Assembly: GCA_009667805.1 (NCBI GenBank)
Contig: CM019069.1
Location: 54,998,422 to 55,062,421 of the forward strand
Source of the DNA: Leptobrachium leishanense
Taxonomy: Eukaryota > Chordata > Amphibia > Anura > Megophryidae
DNA: 64,000 bases
Direction of reading: 5' to 3'
In this document: positions 12,292 through 25,614 of the stretch, one piece after another
Numbering within the stretch: the stretch's first letter is position 1
How the letters are laid out: every line of letters starts with the position of its first letter
Made by a program: the position numbers and the translations under genes
Notes under the pieces: generated by a model
Database searches by the model: none
Seen by the model: the letters and a program-made list of their open reading frames with translations, nothing else
Told to the model about the DNA's origin: nothing

Positions 12292-12463
12292 ATTAAAGTG
12301 CACCTTTCAGACTTACATACAGGTGGCTGCTATCTTGGCGATAGCGTCCGCACAGCAATCTGAGCTGCCAAATGTTTACATCTCAGGTGAGATGAGAAGA
12401 CACTGCCTATAGGAGACAGACAATAGTGGAGCCCACCAGGTATGCACAACAGGTGCACTTTAA
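12292..12463. mobile_element. Short TTAA-flanked MITE
   Basis: The sequence begins TTAAAGTGCACCT and ends AGGTGCACTTTAA, a perfect 9-bp inverted repeat inside TTAA duplications. This suggests a Kolobok/T2-like or piggyBac-like miniature element. Internal sequence is non-coding. It lies in cwc22 intron 2, about 350 bp from exon 2. Confidence 0.6.
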
Positions 12464-12809
12464 GAAGGGAATGCAATAACAAATCACAAAAGAAAGTTGA
12501 TAGCCGTTAAATGCTTTATAATTGTAATTAAACCTAGGACTGTGTAAGAAAAAAAATGCAGCGTGTAAAGGAAGGAGCTTATAGAAATAAAAAATAAAAA
12601 AAAATAAAAATCGATAGGGACGATAAACCTGAACAATGCGCCAAGGGAAATTTTTTGTCTCACACCTGGGGCTAAAGGACATTCATCAATGGCCAGTATC
12701 AATAAACTAAACACTCATGTACCAGTCCCACGTTTTGTATTAGAATAATGTTCTTTCACAGAGCAGATAACAAAACATTATGGACAAATAAAATGGCTCC
12801 TAAACCTAC

Positions 12810-12874
12810 CGGTCTTCTGGGGAGGAGCTCCTTCGACGGGAACCAGACTCATATCTGTCATTGCTAGATGATCT
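12810..12874 (-). CDS. cwc22: cwc22 exon 2 (residues 10-31)
   Basis: A 65-nt exon with acceptor TTTTCAG and donor GTAGGT. It encodes an arginine/serine-rich stretch ending SSSPEDR, which aligns with NSSPEDR of mammalian CWC22. It starts in phase 0 and ends with two bases of an arginine codon completed by exon 3. It is separated from exon 1 by about 9.4 kb of transposon-rich intron. Confidence 0.88.
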
Positions 12875-13271
12875 CTGAAAATTGAAGAGACGTTAGGTTA
12901 GTGTTTAGTCACTGTTACCAGGATCTTTAAAACAAGATGTGCAATGAAAAACAAACGGATTAGCTGTGACTTATTTATTCACCTCTAAAGCCTGTACATT
13001 AGATTTCATATATTGTGAGGTCTACAAAGTGAATACAAGCCCAAAATATCACAGATTGTCGCTACTCGAGAGAACTACCTTTACTACTAGTCTGCAGCAG
13101 CACTATACTTTAAACACAGCTGTAACAAAAGATGTATTTTACGCACACACCTAGGGGGCCAGGTAGCCACAGACTCCTAGAATTTTACTTTCGGATCCTG
13201 AATGTCTGGATTATTTTATACAAATCTCTATACAAAGCCTTGGCTCCTATGTTTTCTTACAGGCTCCCAAC

Positions 13272-13568
13272 CAGTGTTAATTTTAGTCACATTTTAGTCA
13301 TCTGAAATTTTTTCCATTTTAGTCTAGTTTTAGTTAACTAAATATAAGATTTTAGTTGACTAAAACTATAGTAAGTTTAGTCTAGTAAAATAAAAGTAGA
13401 CTAAAAATAAAACAATTCAGATGACTAAAATTTATTTTTGTCAAAATGGCATTTTAGTCAAAAGACTACGACAAAAAAATAAAAAATTAACACTGCATCA
13501 CACTTTAACTAAACCCATTAGATTTTAATAGACTCAATTTACTGTAGTATTAGTCGAAATTAACACTG
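13272..13568. mobile_element. hAT MITE with 8-bp target duplication
   Basis: Ends CAGTGTTAATTTT and AAATTAACACTG are inverted repeats, flanked by CTCCCAAC on each side (13264-13271 and 13569-13576). An 8-bp duplication is the hAT signature. The interior is made of many TTTTAGTCAACT-like words in both orientations. A second internal terminus (AATTAACACTG near 13,490) suggests a nested or extended copy. Confidence 0.8.
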
Positions 13569-13576
13569 CTCCCAAC

Positions 13577-15555
13577 TCACGAGAGAGAACATTAGTAAGA
13601 TGGACGAATTATTTTGCATCAAGTGCACATAAGATCATGTCAAAAAGCAAGCTGTAATGAAATTCTGCTTGCGGAGCCCTAAAATTTCCATCAGTTTTAT
13701 CACCTTAATCCGGGGCAGTGTGGGAGGCAGGCAGACCTGAACGCCACGAGGCATGTTCTCCCATGGCTCACCTCCCTTCCCTGCACCCGATCGCCACAAT
13801 TTCCTGAAGGCAGGACTGCCAGAACGTGAGCAACCCACTTGCAGCGACCGACCGTCAGAAAGGGAGGTGGAGCGGGAGAGTAGCTGGAGAGATGCAGCGC
13901 GTGCTATATCATCCTTTGGCGTTCAGGACCACCTTTTGGCGGGACAACATCGAACACCTGGCGGAATTAGGGGGTAAAGGGCCACTACCACAAAAAAATA
14001 AAATTATTTATTTTGTTTATTTTATGTTGCTGATATCTTACATGAACTTTATTTTTCTCTATGTTTAGTTAAGAAAATGTTGTACTCTATGTGTGTCACT
14101 AAGTGCACCCATTATGTAATCTTTTTGTGCTGTACACTGCACCCCCCCCACACCCAAATAGGATCTTTACAGCACTTGCTCCTCACTGTGTGGCATTGAG
14201 CATAGAGTAGAATGAATGTATCAGATGTCCAGTATACCGACTCAAAGAATTGTATTGTGAAGGGTATATGTAAAAGGACATAACCGAGGGGTAGATTAGA
14301 AGTCTTTTAAGCTCCCTGTCATATTTCATTCAGCTGCCATCTCTTATTTTAGGTAGCATACACCACAAAATAGACCTCCTGCAGCCTTATCTATACATTC
14401 ACTCTTCCACCACATTGCCTCTTCAATACTGTAGAGGCTATACTAAAGCTATAAAGTGAAACTTTTGCACAGATTTTGGCAAATGTTGCATCATGGGATA
14501 AATCCAGAAAATGGAATCAGGAGATAAAAAAACATAAAACTAACTTTACTTTTCTTTTTTTACATGCAATTACTTAAGACACAGAAAACAAAAACAGCAG
14601 CATGTGTTTTATAAAAGGTGGGTCTGTTTGTAATGCACAAGTAAACTGGTTACAGCTGATGTTAGTGGCAGTGTTCCTTTAAGGCTAATGAGGCATCTTA
14701 CTATGCCATGCCCAGAGAAATGACGAAGTGACTCCTTTTTCTGGAAAGGTGATAGTCTGCTCTTTCTACATGCTATGTCACATGCTAATATGGAAACTAA
14801 AGCAGCGGGAAGTGTTAAACCAACTGTTTATGTGGAGCTTAGAAGGGCAGAACCGGAGCCCCTGCCTCCCTCTCAGAATAACTTACAGAGACAACACACT
14901 GCAAAATGAAAAGTCCTGAAACGCCCCTTTAAAATGAGGGTCTTGTACCCCTAAGAAGCAGATGATGACCATAAAAAAGGTGAATGACTGTTCCCTATGG
15001 ATGGCAGAGAATTGCTAGGATTTGCACTTAAAAAGCTTAGATCTCATACGGTACTGTTTTTAGTGGGGAGTGAGACCCCTCCTTTGAAAGAGGAGATTTC
15101 ACCCTTTTGAACGAGGGGGGGGGGGGGTGGTCACATCACTCTTTATCATCATTACTATAATTTTATACAAATTAAACAAAAAAACAACTCGCAAGGTTAA
15201 GTGGGTTGATGACTTTGAGAAATCCTATCCCCCTCATGGAGCAGTCAGGATCTTTTTGGGACCCATTTTGGAAAAAGGAGATCCAGCTCTTTCTAATAAG
15301 GGGGGGGGGTCACGCTTGGTGGTGAATTTCAAGCAATCACAGACGAACAGTGATATTCTAATAGCACCACATGTGTAAAAACTCAAATTCAGATGGGTGG
15401 GTATCCTCACTGCGGCTCCCCATAATACAGTGGGGGCATGAGACCCCTTATTTGAAAGCATTCTTCCTGCTCTATTAAACAAGTGTCCCTGTGTCAGTCC
15501 AGTTGTCAGACTATTTTCATAACAATGACAAGTAAACTTGCAAAATTAAAAATAT
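13577..15555. other. Unassigned part of cwc22 intron 1
   Basis: No gene or clear repeat family was recognised. A segment at about 15,060-15,450 repeats phrases such as GAGACCCCTYMTTTGAAAG with G-runs and may be an old degraded repeat. Confidence 0.4.
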
Positions 15556-16230
15556 TAGGGTTGCACAGATACCGATACTGCAGGAGTACTTGGTACTCAT
15601 GCAGTGCCCCCGATATTTCCCCCAATACCGGAAGCCAGCATTGAGCTGGCTTGCCGGCATCCGAGGGGCTGGGGCGGCTGTCCGAATGCTCTATCGGCAT
15701 TCGGACAGACCCCTGCAGCTCACGGCGATCATACTTACCTTCCCCGAGCGACGCCGGCAAAGTTTCCGCGCGTCTGCTAGTTGGAAAGCCCCCAGCCTCA
15801 AGGTCGCAAACTCCCACGTGATCGCAGCTGGGGGCTTTCCAACGAGCGCACGCGCAAAGACTTTGCCGGCATCGCTTGTGGAAGGTAAGTATGATCGCCG
15901 TGAGCTGCAGGGGCCTGTCCGAATGCCAATAGAGCATTCGGACAGCTGCCCCATGTCTGGTCTGGGGTCTTTGGGTGTGCCAGTGTGTATGTGTAATATG
16001 TACACATACACAGAGCTGGGGGCAATATCCATGAGAGCTGGGGGCATTCTGTACATCTCGGGGGGATATATACATGTGAGCTGGGGGCATTTTTATATGA
16101 GGTCTGTTCTTATTGGAAAGCGTCACATGACATAAAATAAAAGTATCGGTACTTGGTATCGGTGAGTACTTGGAAAAAAAAAAAAAGTATCAGTACTTGG
16201 TCTTAAAAAAGTGGTATCGGTGCATCCCTA
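15556..16230. mobile_element. hAT MITE carrying the palindrome/minisatellite cargo (copy 2)
   Basis: Ends TAGGGTTGCACAGATACC and (inverted) TAGGGATGCACCGATACC lie between perfect AAAAATAT duplications (15548-15555 and 16231-16238). Inside, a long GC-rich palindrome runs from about 15,660 to 15,960, centred on a region with CACGTG, followed by two to three GAGCTGGGGGCAATATCCAT-type units at 16,010-16,090. Long open frames on both strands are a by-product of the palindrome. Confidence 0.85.
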
Positions 16231-16599
16231 AAAAATATGAATGGTATTCTAAGTAATATAAAGGGGCGCATATCCCTCCCTCCTTATAGAAATATCTCAC
16301 ACTATCACTTATTTGAAAGAGGCTTTTCCCACCATTCAAAAACACAGTGGGCTAAATTACTTTCTCCACGTTAAAACGGGGGCGCTAGGGAGGAAAAACT
16401 GCACCCGCAGTTTTCCCCTTAACGCCCCCGTTTTAGCATGGAATTACAATGCAGGCGCTAAAAAAGCTGCATGCATTGTTACCGGGTGCAAAGCCCTGGG
16501 ATGCTCGCGGCAGCACTGAGCGCCACCGCGAGCATCCACTCGACATTAAACCAGACGCCGGCGGTCACATGACCTGCCTCGCGAGATCCGGTCGGCTTA

Positions 16600-17025
16600 G
16601 GCTAGGGTCAGACTAACGCATTTTTCACGTTGTCCGTGAAAAAGTGCGTTCGAACGAATGGACGTATTTTTTCACGGAATACGCAATAGCGGTCATACGA
16701 TGCGCAGTTTCATCCGTGATTTTGTACGGATCATCAATAAAACACTTTTTGGGTCTGGACGTTATGTTGGCCGGACATTAGCAGCGTCTGACGTCTCCTA
16801 ATCACGCACACACGCCGCTAGCGGACGCAGCGCACTCTGTACGTCAGTACTAGTGGTTTCACGTTCTCGAAAAAATGCGTTTGTTTGCCGCTTGCGTTGC
16901 GCGGCCGCACTTTTGTGCGACCGTACTTCGTATATTGGCCGTCATTGCCCGGCATCTGCTGCTAGCACGGCCGTGATTATGTGCGGCTGCACGCGCGTTC
17001 GCACTGCCTCAGTCTGACCCTAGCC
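16600..17025. mobile_element. Harbinger-like MITE, copy 2
   Basis: Perfect ends GGCTAGGGTCAGAC / GTCTGACCCTAGCC are flanked by TTA duplications (16597-16599 and 17026-17028). It is 426 bp, CpG-rich and non-coding. Confidence 0.75.
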
Positions 17026-17356
17026 TTAGTCATACGCAGGGGGAGACTGAGGAACTTTTTCCCCCAGTCTCTCCCTGCTCCCGCCGGACAGAGGAGCCGG
17101 ACGGAGTCACGGTCCTCGCCGTGGGACAGGAAGTGAGTATCAGATTTGTTTTATTTTTTTGGATTGTGTTAATGGATACTGCAGAAGCGGAATCCGTTAA
17201 CACCAAGTCCTGGCTGTGGTTAACTTTTTGCCAACCACAGCCGGACTTTGTAATACCAACGCTGCTTAACACTTTGTGCTCCCTATACTCAACATGGGGA
17301 GCGCAAAGTACAGTAACTTCGCGCTGAAAAGTACCAAACGCAAACGGGTTACTTAA

Positions 17357-17774
17357 GGCCCGTGTCAGACGAACGCAGTGATCACGTCAGTGTTGCCGCA
17401 CAGTTTAACGTCCGTCGTAGCATAAAATTATGATCAATAGAGACCCAAGCACGAAGTGTGGACGCACAACGCACGTGGCACCGGACGCAATTTAAGCAAG
17501 AACATCAAACCGCTAGGACGGACGCACAGAGTGCGCCACGTCCGCGTAGCTTTGTGTGAGAGTGATGGAACGTAGTCAGACGGACTGCATTTTTGACGTC
17601 CAAAATGTTTTTTCATAACATGTATTAATTTTTTCATTTTACATATTAATTGTATTTCCCATCTACATCAGTCAAAAAAACCGGACCGTGTGGTGTCTAC
17701 AGTATCAGTCAGAAAGTACGTCAGCTGTGCACGGACGCACAGTGTGCTCAGAATGCGTTCGTCTGACATTAGCC
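17357..17774. mobile_element. Harbinger-like MITE, copy 3
   Basis: Ends GGCCCGTGTCAGACGAACGC and its inverted partner (GCGTTCGTCTGACATTAGCC) are flanked by TAA duplications (17354-17356 and 17775-17777). Internal text is closest to copy 1 at 8.8 kb. Confidence 0.72.
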
Positions 17775-17939
17775 TAACCCGTTAGCGTTTGGATTGTAAT
17801 ATGCTAAAGCCACGGCGGCTAACGTTAATGCTCACGCCGGTTGAGCGTTAACACCTAGATTGTAATGTGGCCCATTGTTTTTATATTTGACATTTTATCA
17901 CGGCTCTTTTTCTGTATACAGGGTGAGATGGTACAAATG

Positions 17940-18295
17940 GTTAAAATAGGACACAATTTTAGCTTCAAAATATAAATTTAAATCTTTTCAAAACAAAAAT
18001 GGGCATAAAATCTTTGGGTTTTTTCTGTCGATGAAGTGGTGCCAGTTGTGGAATCATACTATAGAACATTTTTAGTTAACAAGGACTCCTATGCGGCTTT
18101 TTAGAATGCACAGTCACAAACGTCAATTTTTTGCCCTAAATTTATCAAACTAAAGTTATTTTATGATAGAGTAGGGTTTGAAAAAAAAACAAAGTATAAT
18201 GGGAGTATTTTACAGATAGATGGCTGAAATTAGTGGTTAAATATGTACAGAGACTGTCAATGGCTGAAAAAAGGCTCAGCAGCGAAAGGGGTTAA
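17940..18295. mobile_element. Right-end relic of a TTAA element
   Basis: GGCTCAGCAGCGAAAGGGG followed by TTAA (18292-18295) matches the right terminus of the piggyBac-like elements at 10.9 and 42.8 kb. No left end was identified, so it is probably a truncated or diverged copy. Confidence 0.4.
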
Positions 18296-18771
18296 TAACG
18301 AGGTGTCATAGGGTCGGAGAGAAAAAAAAACGAATTGATTTACACGGTTTTTAAGGTTTACACCAACATGAAAATAGTTTAGCTCTTTATATTTTTTTTC
18401 TTCCCCCTGGCTCAGACTATGTTCTCTGGTTGAGAGAGAGCATCTCCTGATACATTTGTTTCTAGATTAACCAAACAAACTGTGTAGTTAAATAAACATA
18501 AAAAAATTTTTTTTGGCTAATAAAGTTTATCAACATTTGTCTCAGCAGACGCAGGGGGGATTTTAAGATACAATTAACTGCAAGTCGCTACAAGTGTATT
18601 CAATAAAACAACCAGGCTGTCTGCCCAAATTTAAATTAATTAACCAGGAAGGATACGGTTTAGCTTTCTACCAGTATGCAATGGTTACAGATGTTACCAA
18701 AATAGTGAACAGCAATTATTTCCAGTAACCACCACTGAATACATCCTGGGGAGTATAAAAAAAAATAAAAA

Positions 18772-18772
<1 letters not shown>

Positions 18773-18852
<80 letters not shown>
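18773..18852. repeat. (TA)n(CA)n microsatellite
   Basis: About 36 bp of TA followed by about 45 bp of CA repeats, directly left of a Tc1-like element. Confidence 0.95.
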
Positions 18853-18858
<6 letters not shown>

Positions 18859-18864
18859 TACACA

Positions 18865-20107
18865 CTATATTGACAAAAGTATTCGCTCACCCATCCAAAT
18901 AATCAGAATCAGGTGTTCCAATCACTTCCATGGCCACAGGTGTATAAAAATCAAGCACCTAGGCATGCAGACTGGTTTTTACAAACATTTATGAAAGAAT
19001 GGGTCGATCTCAGGAGCTCAGTGAATTCCAGCGTGGAACTGTGATAGGATGCCACCTGTGCAACAAATCCAGTCGTGAAATTTCCTCGCTCCTAAATATT
19101 CCACAGTCAACTGTCCGCTGTATTATAAGAACGTGGAAGTGTTTGGGAACGACAGCAACTCAGTCACGAAGTGGTAGGCCATGTAAACTGACGTAGCGGA
19201 CTCAGCGGATGCTGAGGCGCATAGTGCAAAGAGGTCGCAAACTTTCTGCAGAGTCAATCGCTACAGACCTCCAAACTTCATGTGGCCTTCAGATTAGCTC
19301 GAGCAGTGCGCAGAGAGATTCATGGAATGGGTTTCGATAGCCGAGCAGCTGCATCCAAGCCATACATCACCAAGTGCAATGCAAAGCGTTGGATGCAGTG
19401 GTGTAAAGCACGCCGCCACTGGACTCTAGAGCAGTGGAGACGCGTTCTCTGGGGTGACGAATCACGCTTCTCCATCTGGCAAGCTGATGGACGAGTCTGG
19501 GTTTGGCAGTTGCCAGGAGAACGGTACTTGTCTGACTGCATTGTGCCAAGTGTAAAGTTTGGTGGAGGGGGGGGATTATGATGTGGGGTTGTTTTTCAGG
19601 AGCTGGGCTTGGCCCCTTAGTTCCAGTAAAAGGAACTCTGAATGTTTCAGCATACCAAGACATTTTGGACAATTCCATGCTCCCAACTTTGTGGGAACAG
19701 TTTGGAGCTGGCCCCTTCCTCTTCCAACAGGACTGAGCACCAGTGCACAAAGCAAGGTCCATAAAGACATGGATTACAGAGTCTGGTGTGGATGAACTTG
19801 ACTGGCCTGCAGAGTCCTGACCTCAACCCGATAGAACACCTTTGGGATGAATTAGAGCGGAGCCAGGCCTTCTCGTCCAACATCAGTGTGTGACCTCACA
19901 AATGCGCTTCTGCAAGAATGGTCAAAAAGTCCCATAAACACACTCCTAAACCTTGTGGACAGCCTTCCCAGTAGAGTTGAAGCAGTTCTAGCTGCAAATG
20001 GTGAATCAACGTCATATTGAACCCTATGGATTAGGAATGGGATATGGGATGTCTCTTAAATTCATATGCGAGTCAAGGCAGGTAAGCGAATACTTTTGGC
20101 AAAATAG
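18865..20107 (+). mobile_element. Tc1-like transposon, family B (degenerate)
   Basis: Ends CTATATTGACAAAAGTATTC and (inverted) CTATTTTGCCAAAAGTATTC form short terminal repeats, with TA following the right end. It is unrelated to family A at 9.6 and 23.5 kb in both ends and transposase. The 1.24-kb length is close to a full Tc1 element. Confidence 0.85.
18999..20020 (+). pseudogene. Tc1-like DDE transposase pseudogene (family B)
   Basis: The N-terminus MGRSQELSEFQRGTVIG is a Tc1 helix-turn-helix region. The DDE signature is visible in pieces: GDESRF (first D, near 19,455), FQQD (second D, near 19,730) and NPIEHLWDE (E, near 19,840). At least one premature stop (19,194) and several frame changes interrupt it, so it is inactive. 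Confidence 0.85.
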
Positions 20108-20125
20108 TATAGTATAGTATACTAT

Positions 20126-21290
20126 ACAGGGCGCAATGAGAGAGATAATAACACACACACACACACACACACACACTTGCGTAAAAACAATACATTTTAT
20201 TAGCTGCTCATTAAAAATATCCTTGTATTTTTTTTTTTTTTAATGAGCAGCTAATAAAATTTATTGTTTTTACACAAGTCTGTGAGTGCCCCCTGTACTT
20301 GTTACTGCATATTATTTTGGGGGTCCTGAGCACCCGCGGCATTATTCATCGGTGGATTTAAAACTGGAGTGCTGAATTTGTGGACATAGATAGATATCTA
20401 TCTAGGCACGTGGCTCCAAATGATGTAGTGTGGGTCGGAGGTTCCACAGCCAAGGTTATGCCCGGGTGCTATACTCACTCGGTAGTAAGCAATGGTGGGA
20501 GGCACTCCAGGACTTCGTAAAATAACAAAATTTATTCTTTACATTTAAATATCCGACGTGTTGGCCCAACTCAACAGGCCTTTTTTCCTTGAAAAAGGCC
20601 CGTTGTGTTGGGCCGAAACGTCGGACTTTTAAATGTAAAGAATAAATTTTGTTATTTTACGAAGTCCTGGAGTGCCTCCCACCATTGTGTGTGTGTATAT
20701 GTATACATACATACATACATACATATACAATGGTGGGAGGCACTCCAGGACTTCGTAAAATAACAAAATTTATTCTTTACATTTAAAAGTCCGACGTTTC
20801 GGCCCAACACAACGGGCCTTTTTCAAGGAAAAAAGGCCTGTTGAGTTGGGCCAACACGTCGGATATTTAAATGTAAAGAATAAATTTTGTTATTTTACGA
20901 AGTCCTGGAGTGCCTCCCACCATTGCTTACTACCGAGTGAGTATAGCACCCGGGCATAACCTTGGCTGTGGAACCTCCGACCCACACTACATCATTTGGA
21001 GCCACGTGCCTAGATAGATATCTATCTATGTCCACAAATTCAGCACTCCAGTTTTAAATCCACCGATGAATAATGCCGCGGGTGCTCAGGACCCCCAAAA
21101 TAATATGCAGTAACAAGTACAGGGGGCACTCACAGACTTGTGTAAAAACAATAAATTTTATTAGCTGCTCATTAAAAAAAAAAAAAAATACAAGGATATT
21201 TTTAATGAGCAGCTAATAAAATGTATTGTTTTTACGCAAGTGTGTGTGTGTGTGTGTGTGTGTGTTATTATCTCTCTCATTGCGCCCTGT
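20126..21290. repeat. 1,165-bp near-perfect palindrome
   Basis: The left arm 20126-20687 and right arm 20728-21290 are inverted copies that look identical over about 560 bp, including a shared (CA)n/(TG)n run and A/T tract. A 40-bp spacer of TG/CATA repeats separates them. Each arm also contains its own internal inverted repeat around GGGCCGAAACGTCGG. It lies in cwc22 intron 1. It may be an inverted duplication of an older repeat, or an assembly fold-back. Confidence 0.88.
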
Positions 21291-21336
21291 CCCATTATTC
21301 TCCACTGGCATTCCACTTCCCTGTTAAAGTTATGGT

Positions 21337-21830
21337 CAGGGTTATTTTGAGGCGGTACGCTGTACCGGCACCTCATCGCCAGCCGCCCTTTAATTTTTGA
21401 CAGCCGCGGTATCGGACACTGGGGGCAGATCCGGCTGACGCCGCGTTCTTTTCCTTCAACGAGCGGCTGCCTGCATAGATATCTGCCACTCGCCTGGGAT
21501 CCATCCTCCAGCCAGCCATGATCAAGATCGGAGTTCATGTGAGCTCCGCGATCTCGCAGCTGGCTGGAGGATGGATCCTAGGCGAGCGGCAGATATCCAT
21601 GCAGGCTGCCGCTCGTAGAAGAAAAGAATGCGGCGGCCGCTGGATCCGCCCCTCTGCAATCGGAGGGGCCTGGCAGAGGTGAGTTGGGGCAATATATCCA
21701 CTTGAGCTGGCCGGGGGCAATATATCCAGTGTGAACAAAGTATTTATTAGGACACGAAAAATCGTCATAATCAGTTTTTCCCTGGGCGCGAGTACCCCCA
21801 CCTATTTTTCCAGAAAAAAAAAAAACACTG
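21337..21830. mobile_element. hAT MITE carrying the palindrome/minisatellite cargo (copy 3)
   Basis: Perfect 8-bp duplications GTTATGGT (21329-21336 and 21831-21838) flank ends CAGGGTTATTTT and (inverted) CAGTGTTTTTTT. Inside is a GC-rich palindrome with CTGGCTGGAGGATGGATCC arms near 21,500-21,580 and two GGGGCAATATATCCA units at 21,685-21,730. Confidence 0.82.
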
Positions 21831-21894
21831 GTTATGGTCATTCCATTCTGTCACATTCCTTTTAGTAGGTCCCCAAATAAGGGTCACGCTAAAG

Positions 21895-22033
21895 CAGGGG
21901 GTCAGCAACCACAGCTCTCCAGATCTTTTGGAAACTACATGTCCCATGAAGATCTGGCAAGCTAAGGAGTAGCTGAGCATCAAGGGACGTGTAGTTCCAA
22001 AATATCTGGGAGGACCAAGGCTACTGACCACAG
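21895..22033. mobile_element. Short hAT-like MITE
   Basis: Ends CAGGGGGTCAGCAACC and (inverted) CTGTGGTCAGTAGCC with internal inverted words (GAAACTACATGTCCC / GGGACGTGTAGTTCC). Flanks CGCTAAAG and CTCTAAAG are a probable diverged 8-bp duplication. It lies about 220 bp from the start codon of cwc22. Confidence 0.65.
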
Positions 22034-22139
22034 CTCTAAAGAGAAAATAGTGTATATACACATTATGGAGAACATTGGCTAGATTTCACAGTATCCATAT
22101 GTTATCAGACAGTAATAGTCGGTATTTTTAAACCTATAA

Positions 22140-22580
22140 CGTCTAGATCTTTGCTCTACATACGCAGTGTGTGTTGTCCGGGGTGCGTTATGGCCTATAC
22201 ATGAGACGGGGTGCCAGTAAGGAGCACCACCCCCCCCATATCGCACTGGTACTCACTTTGGCCTGTACCACGCTGCTCTTCATGTTGCTCGCCTCGTCGC
22301 TTTGTGACCCACGGCCCGCCGCCTTCAATGACCTCCAGGGAAGGGAATGGACCCCTGTGATTATTTACAATTCCAGCTGTCGTTAACACGGAGCTTTCTC
22401 ACAATCCACACAACCGCGAGCCTCAGCTTCCGGCTTCCCAGAAAGCAATGCTGCAAGACGCGATGACGCAAACGGCGGCCAGCTGGGGACAAAAAGGATG
22501 GCAACGCGTTCTTTTTCTTTTTTTTCTTCTCTCGCTTTGGCTTCTTTAGACGCGTTCCTTCCCAGCCAGTGTCCCATTCC
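22140..22580 (-). promoter_or_regulatory. CpG-rich promoter and 5' UTR region of cwc22
   Basis: This stretch surrounds the start codon of cwc22 and is far richer in CG dinucleotides than its surroundings. It has no TATA box at an obvious distance. A CCGGAAGC motif (ETS/GABP type) lies on the minus strand near 22,430 and a TGACGCAA (CREB/ATF-like) motif on the plus strand near 22,465, both typical of housekeeping promoters. The transcription start itself is not defined by sequence. Confidence 0.55.
22257..22283 (-). CDS. cwc22: cwc22 coding exon 1 (residues 1-9)
   Basis: A 27-nt coding part, reading MKSSVVQAK, is followed directly by a GTGAGT donor. It matches the N-terminus of vertebrate CWC22, which starts MKSSVAQIK in mammals. 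The ATG has an A at -3, a good Kozak context. The exon ends in phase 0 and joins the next exon in phase 0. The 5' UTR continues to the right into CpG-rich sequence, but its start cannot be set from sequence alone. It was too short for simple ORF calling and was found by splice logic. Confidence 0.88.
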
Positions 22581-22971
22581 ACGGGAAAGAGAGAATGTTA
22601 CTTAACCTGAGGAGGTTTTGCACCTGAAAATGTATTTGTAAGGTTTTTTTTTTTTTAATGCTTTTGCTTCCTGGGAAGGCTTACCATGCCATATGCTAAA
22701 ATACTGGCATCAAATCAGACACCTCTGCATTGTCTTCACATCTCTTCTCCACTTTTGTAGTAAATAGTATACTGTCCACTTCGTGTTATATCCAGGGAAA
22801 ATGTGTTCGGAGAAATGTCTGAAATGTGCCGCACATTTGTAATAGTTTTATTAGGACCCAAGCTGTAAAGCAGAGCAGAACAATTTGGGAAGAATGCATT
22901 TCTGCCACTATTTTTTGCAAGGGGGACTTGGGGAGGACATTTTTCTCACACACTGTGAAAGTTCCATTTAA

Positions 22972-23522
22972 AGGAACACTACACATCCTGACCACTTTAC
23001 ATTTATAAAATGGTCATGATGTGAGGAGTGCCCCCCAGTTTTTGCTAAAATAAAAAAAGCTGGATGAAGTGGAGGAGTTTCCTCCACCCCACCCAGTGTC
23101 GTTAGCAGCCAGGTTATATTTCACGGGCAGACAGTTACTACTTGTTTACTAGTGATGTTGTCACACAGGGAGTGTGTCGACCTCACTACCTCTGGGGCTG
23201 ATCAGAAAGGCCGCGTTAGGCCGGAGCTGCTCATGCGCGCAACTCCGGTCCATCGTTATGTGCAGGCGCTACGGGACTTGTGTATGTAAATTTCGCAAGT
23301 CATGCTGCAGGGAGCGCAAATTGCACAGAAAATACTCGGGGACCTCCAGGCTCTGGAGTCCCTGAGCAGTAGAGGAGGAGCAGCATGAATTGAGGGACAA
23401 AAGAGTAAATTCACCAAAAAGAAGAAAAATAAGTAAAAAGTAATTGGTCAGAGGTTGTCAGTAGTCTCTGCCCAATTATTTAAGGGCAAGTAAAGGACAC
23501 TATTTTTCAGTAGAGTGTTCTA
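22972..23522. mobile_element. Kolobok/T2-like MITE (degenerate)
   Basis: It is flanked by TTAA (22968-22971 and 23523-23526). Ends AGGAACACTAC and (inverted) TAGAACACTCTAC are related and match the TTAA-AGGRR pattern of frog T2 elements. It lies upstream of cwc22. Confidence 0.5.
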
Positions 23523-23828
23523 TTAAGTGATCAATAATACAGTGGCAAGAAACAGTATGTGAACCCTTTGGGATTACGTGGAGTTTTGCATGAATTGATC
23601 ATAAAATGTGCTCTGATCTTCATCTAAGTCACAACAATTTGAAAAGCACAGTCTGCTTAAAATAATACAACACAAACATTATATGTTTTCATGTGTTTAT
23701 TGAACATGACATGTAAACATTCACAGTGCAGGGTGGAAAAAGTATGTGAACCCCTAGCCTAATGACTTCTCCAAGAGCTAATTGGAGCCAGGAGTGAGCC
23801 AACCTTGAGTCCAATCAGTGTGATATTA

Positions 23829-25614
<1,786 letters not shown>

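Larger units (their letters stand above)
16348..17874. mobile_element. MITE-like element with GGGCCACATTAC ends, hosting two Harbinger-like MITEs
   Basis: The left end TGGGCTAAATTAC and the right end GTAATGTGGCCCA form an imperfect inverted repeat. The same terminus occurs at 43,592. Internal words CGTTAGCG/CGCTAACG recur. Two Harbinger-like MITEs (16600-17025 and 17357-17774) sit inside. No clean target duplication was found, so the class is open. Confidence 0.55.

Noticed and set aside
15506..16135. Open frames of 206 and 181 codons on opposite strands
   Set aside because: Both come from a GC-rich palindrome inside a hAT MITE, so the two strands encode similar text; no domain.
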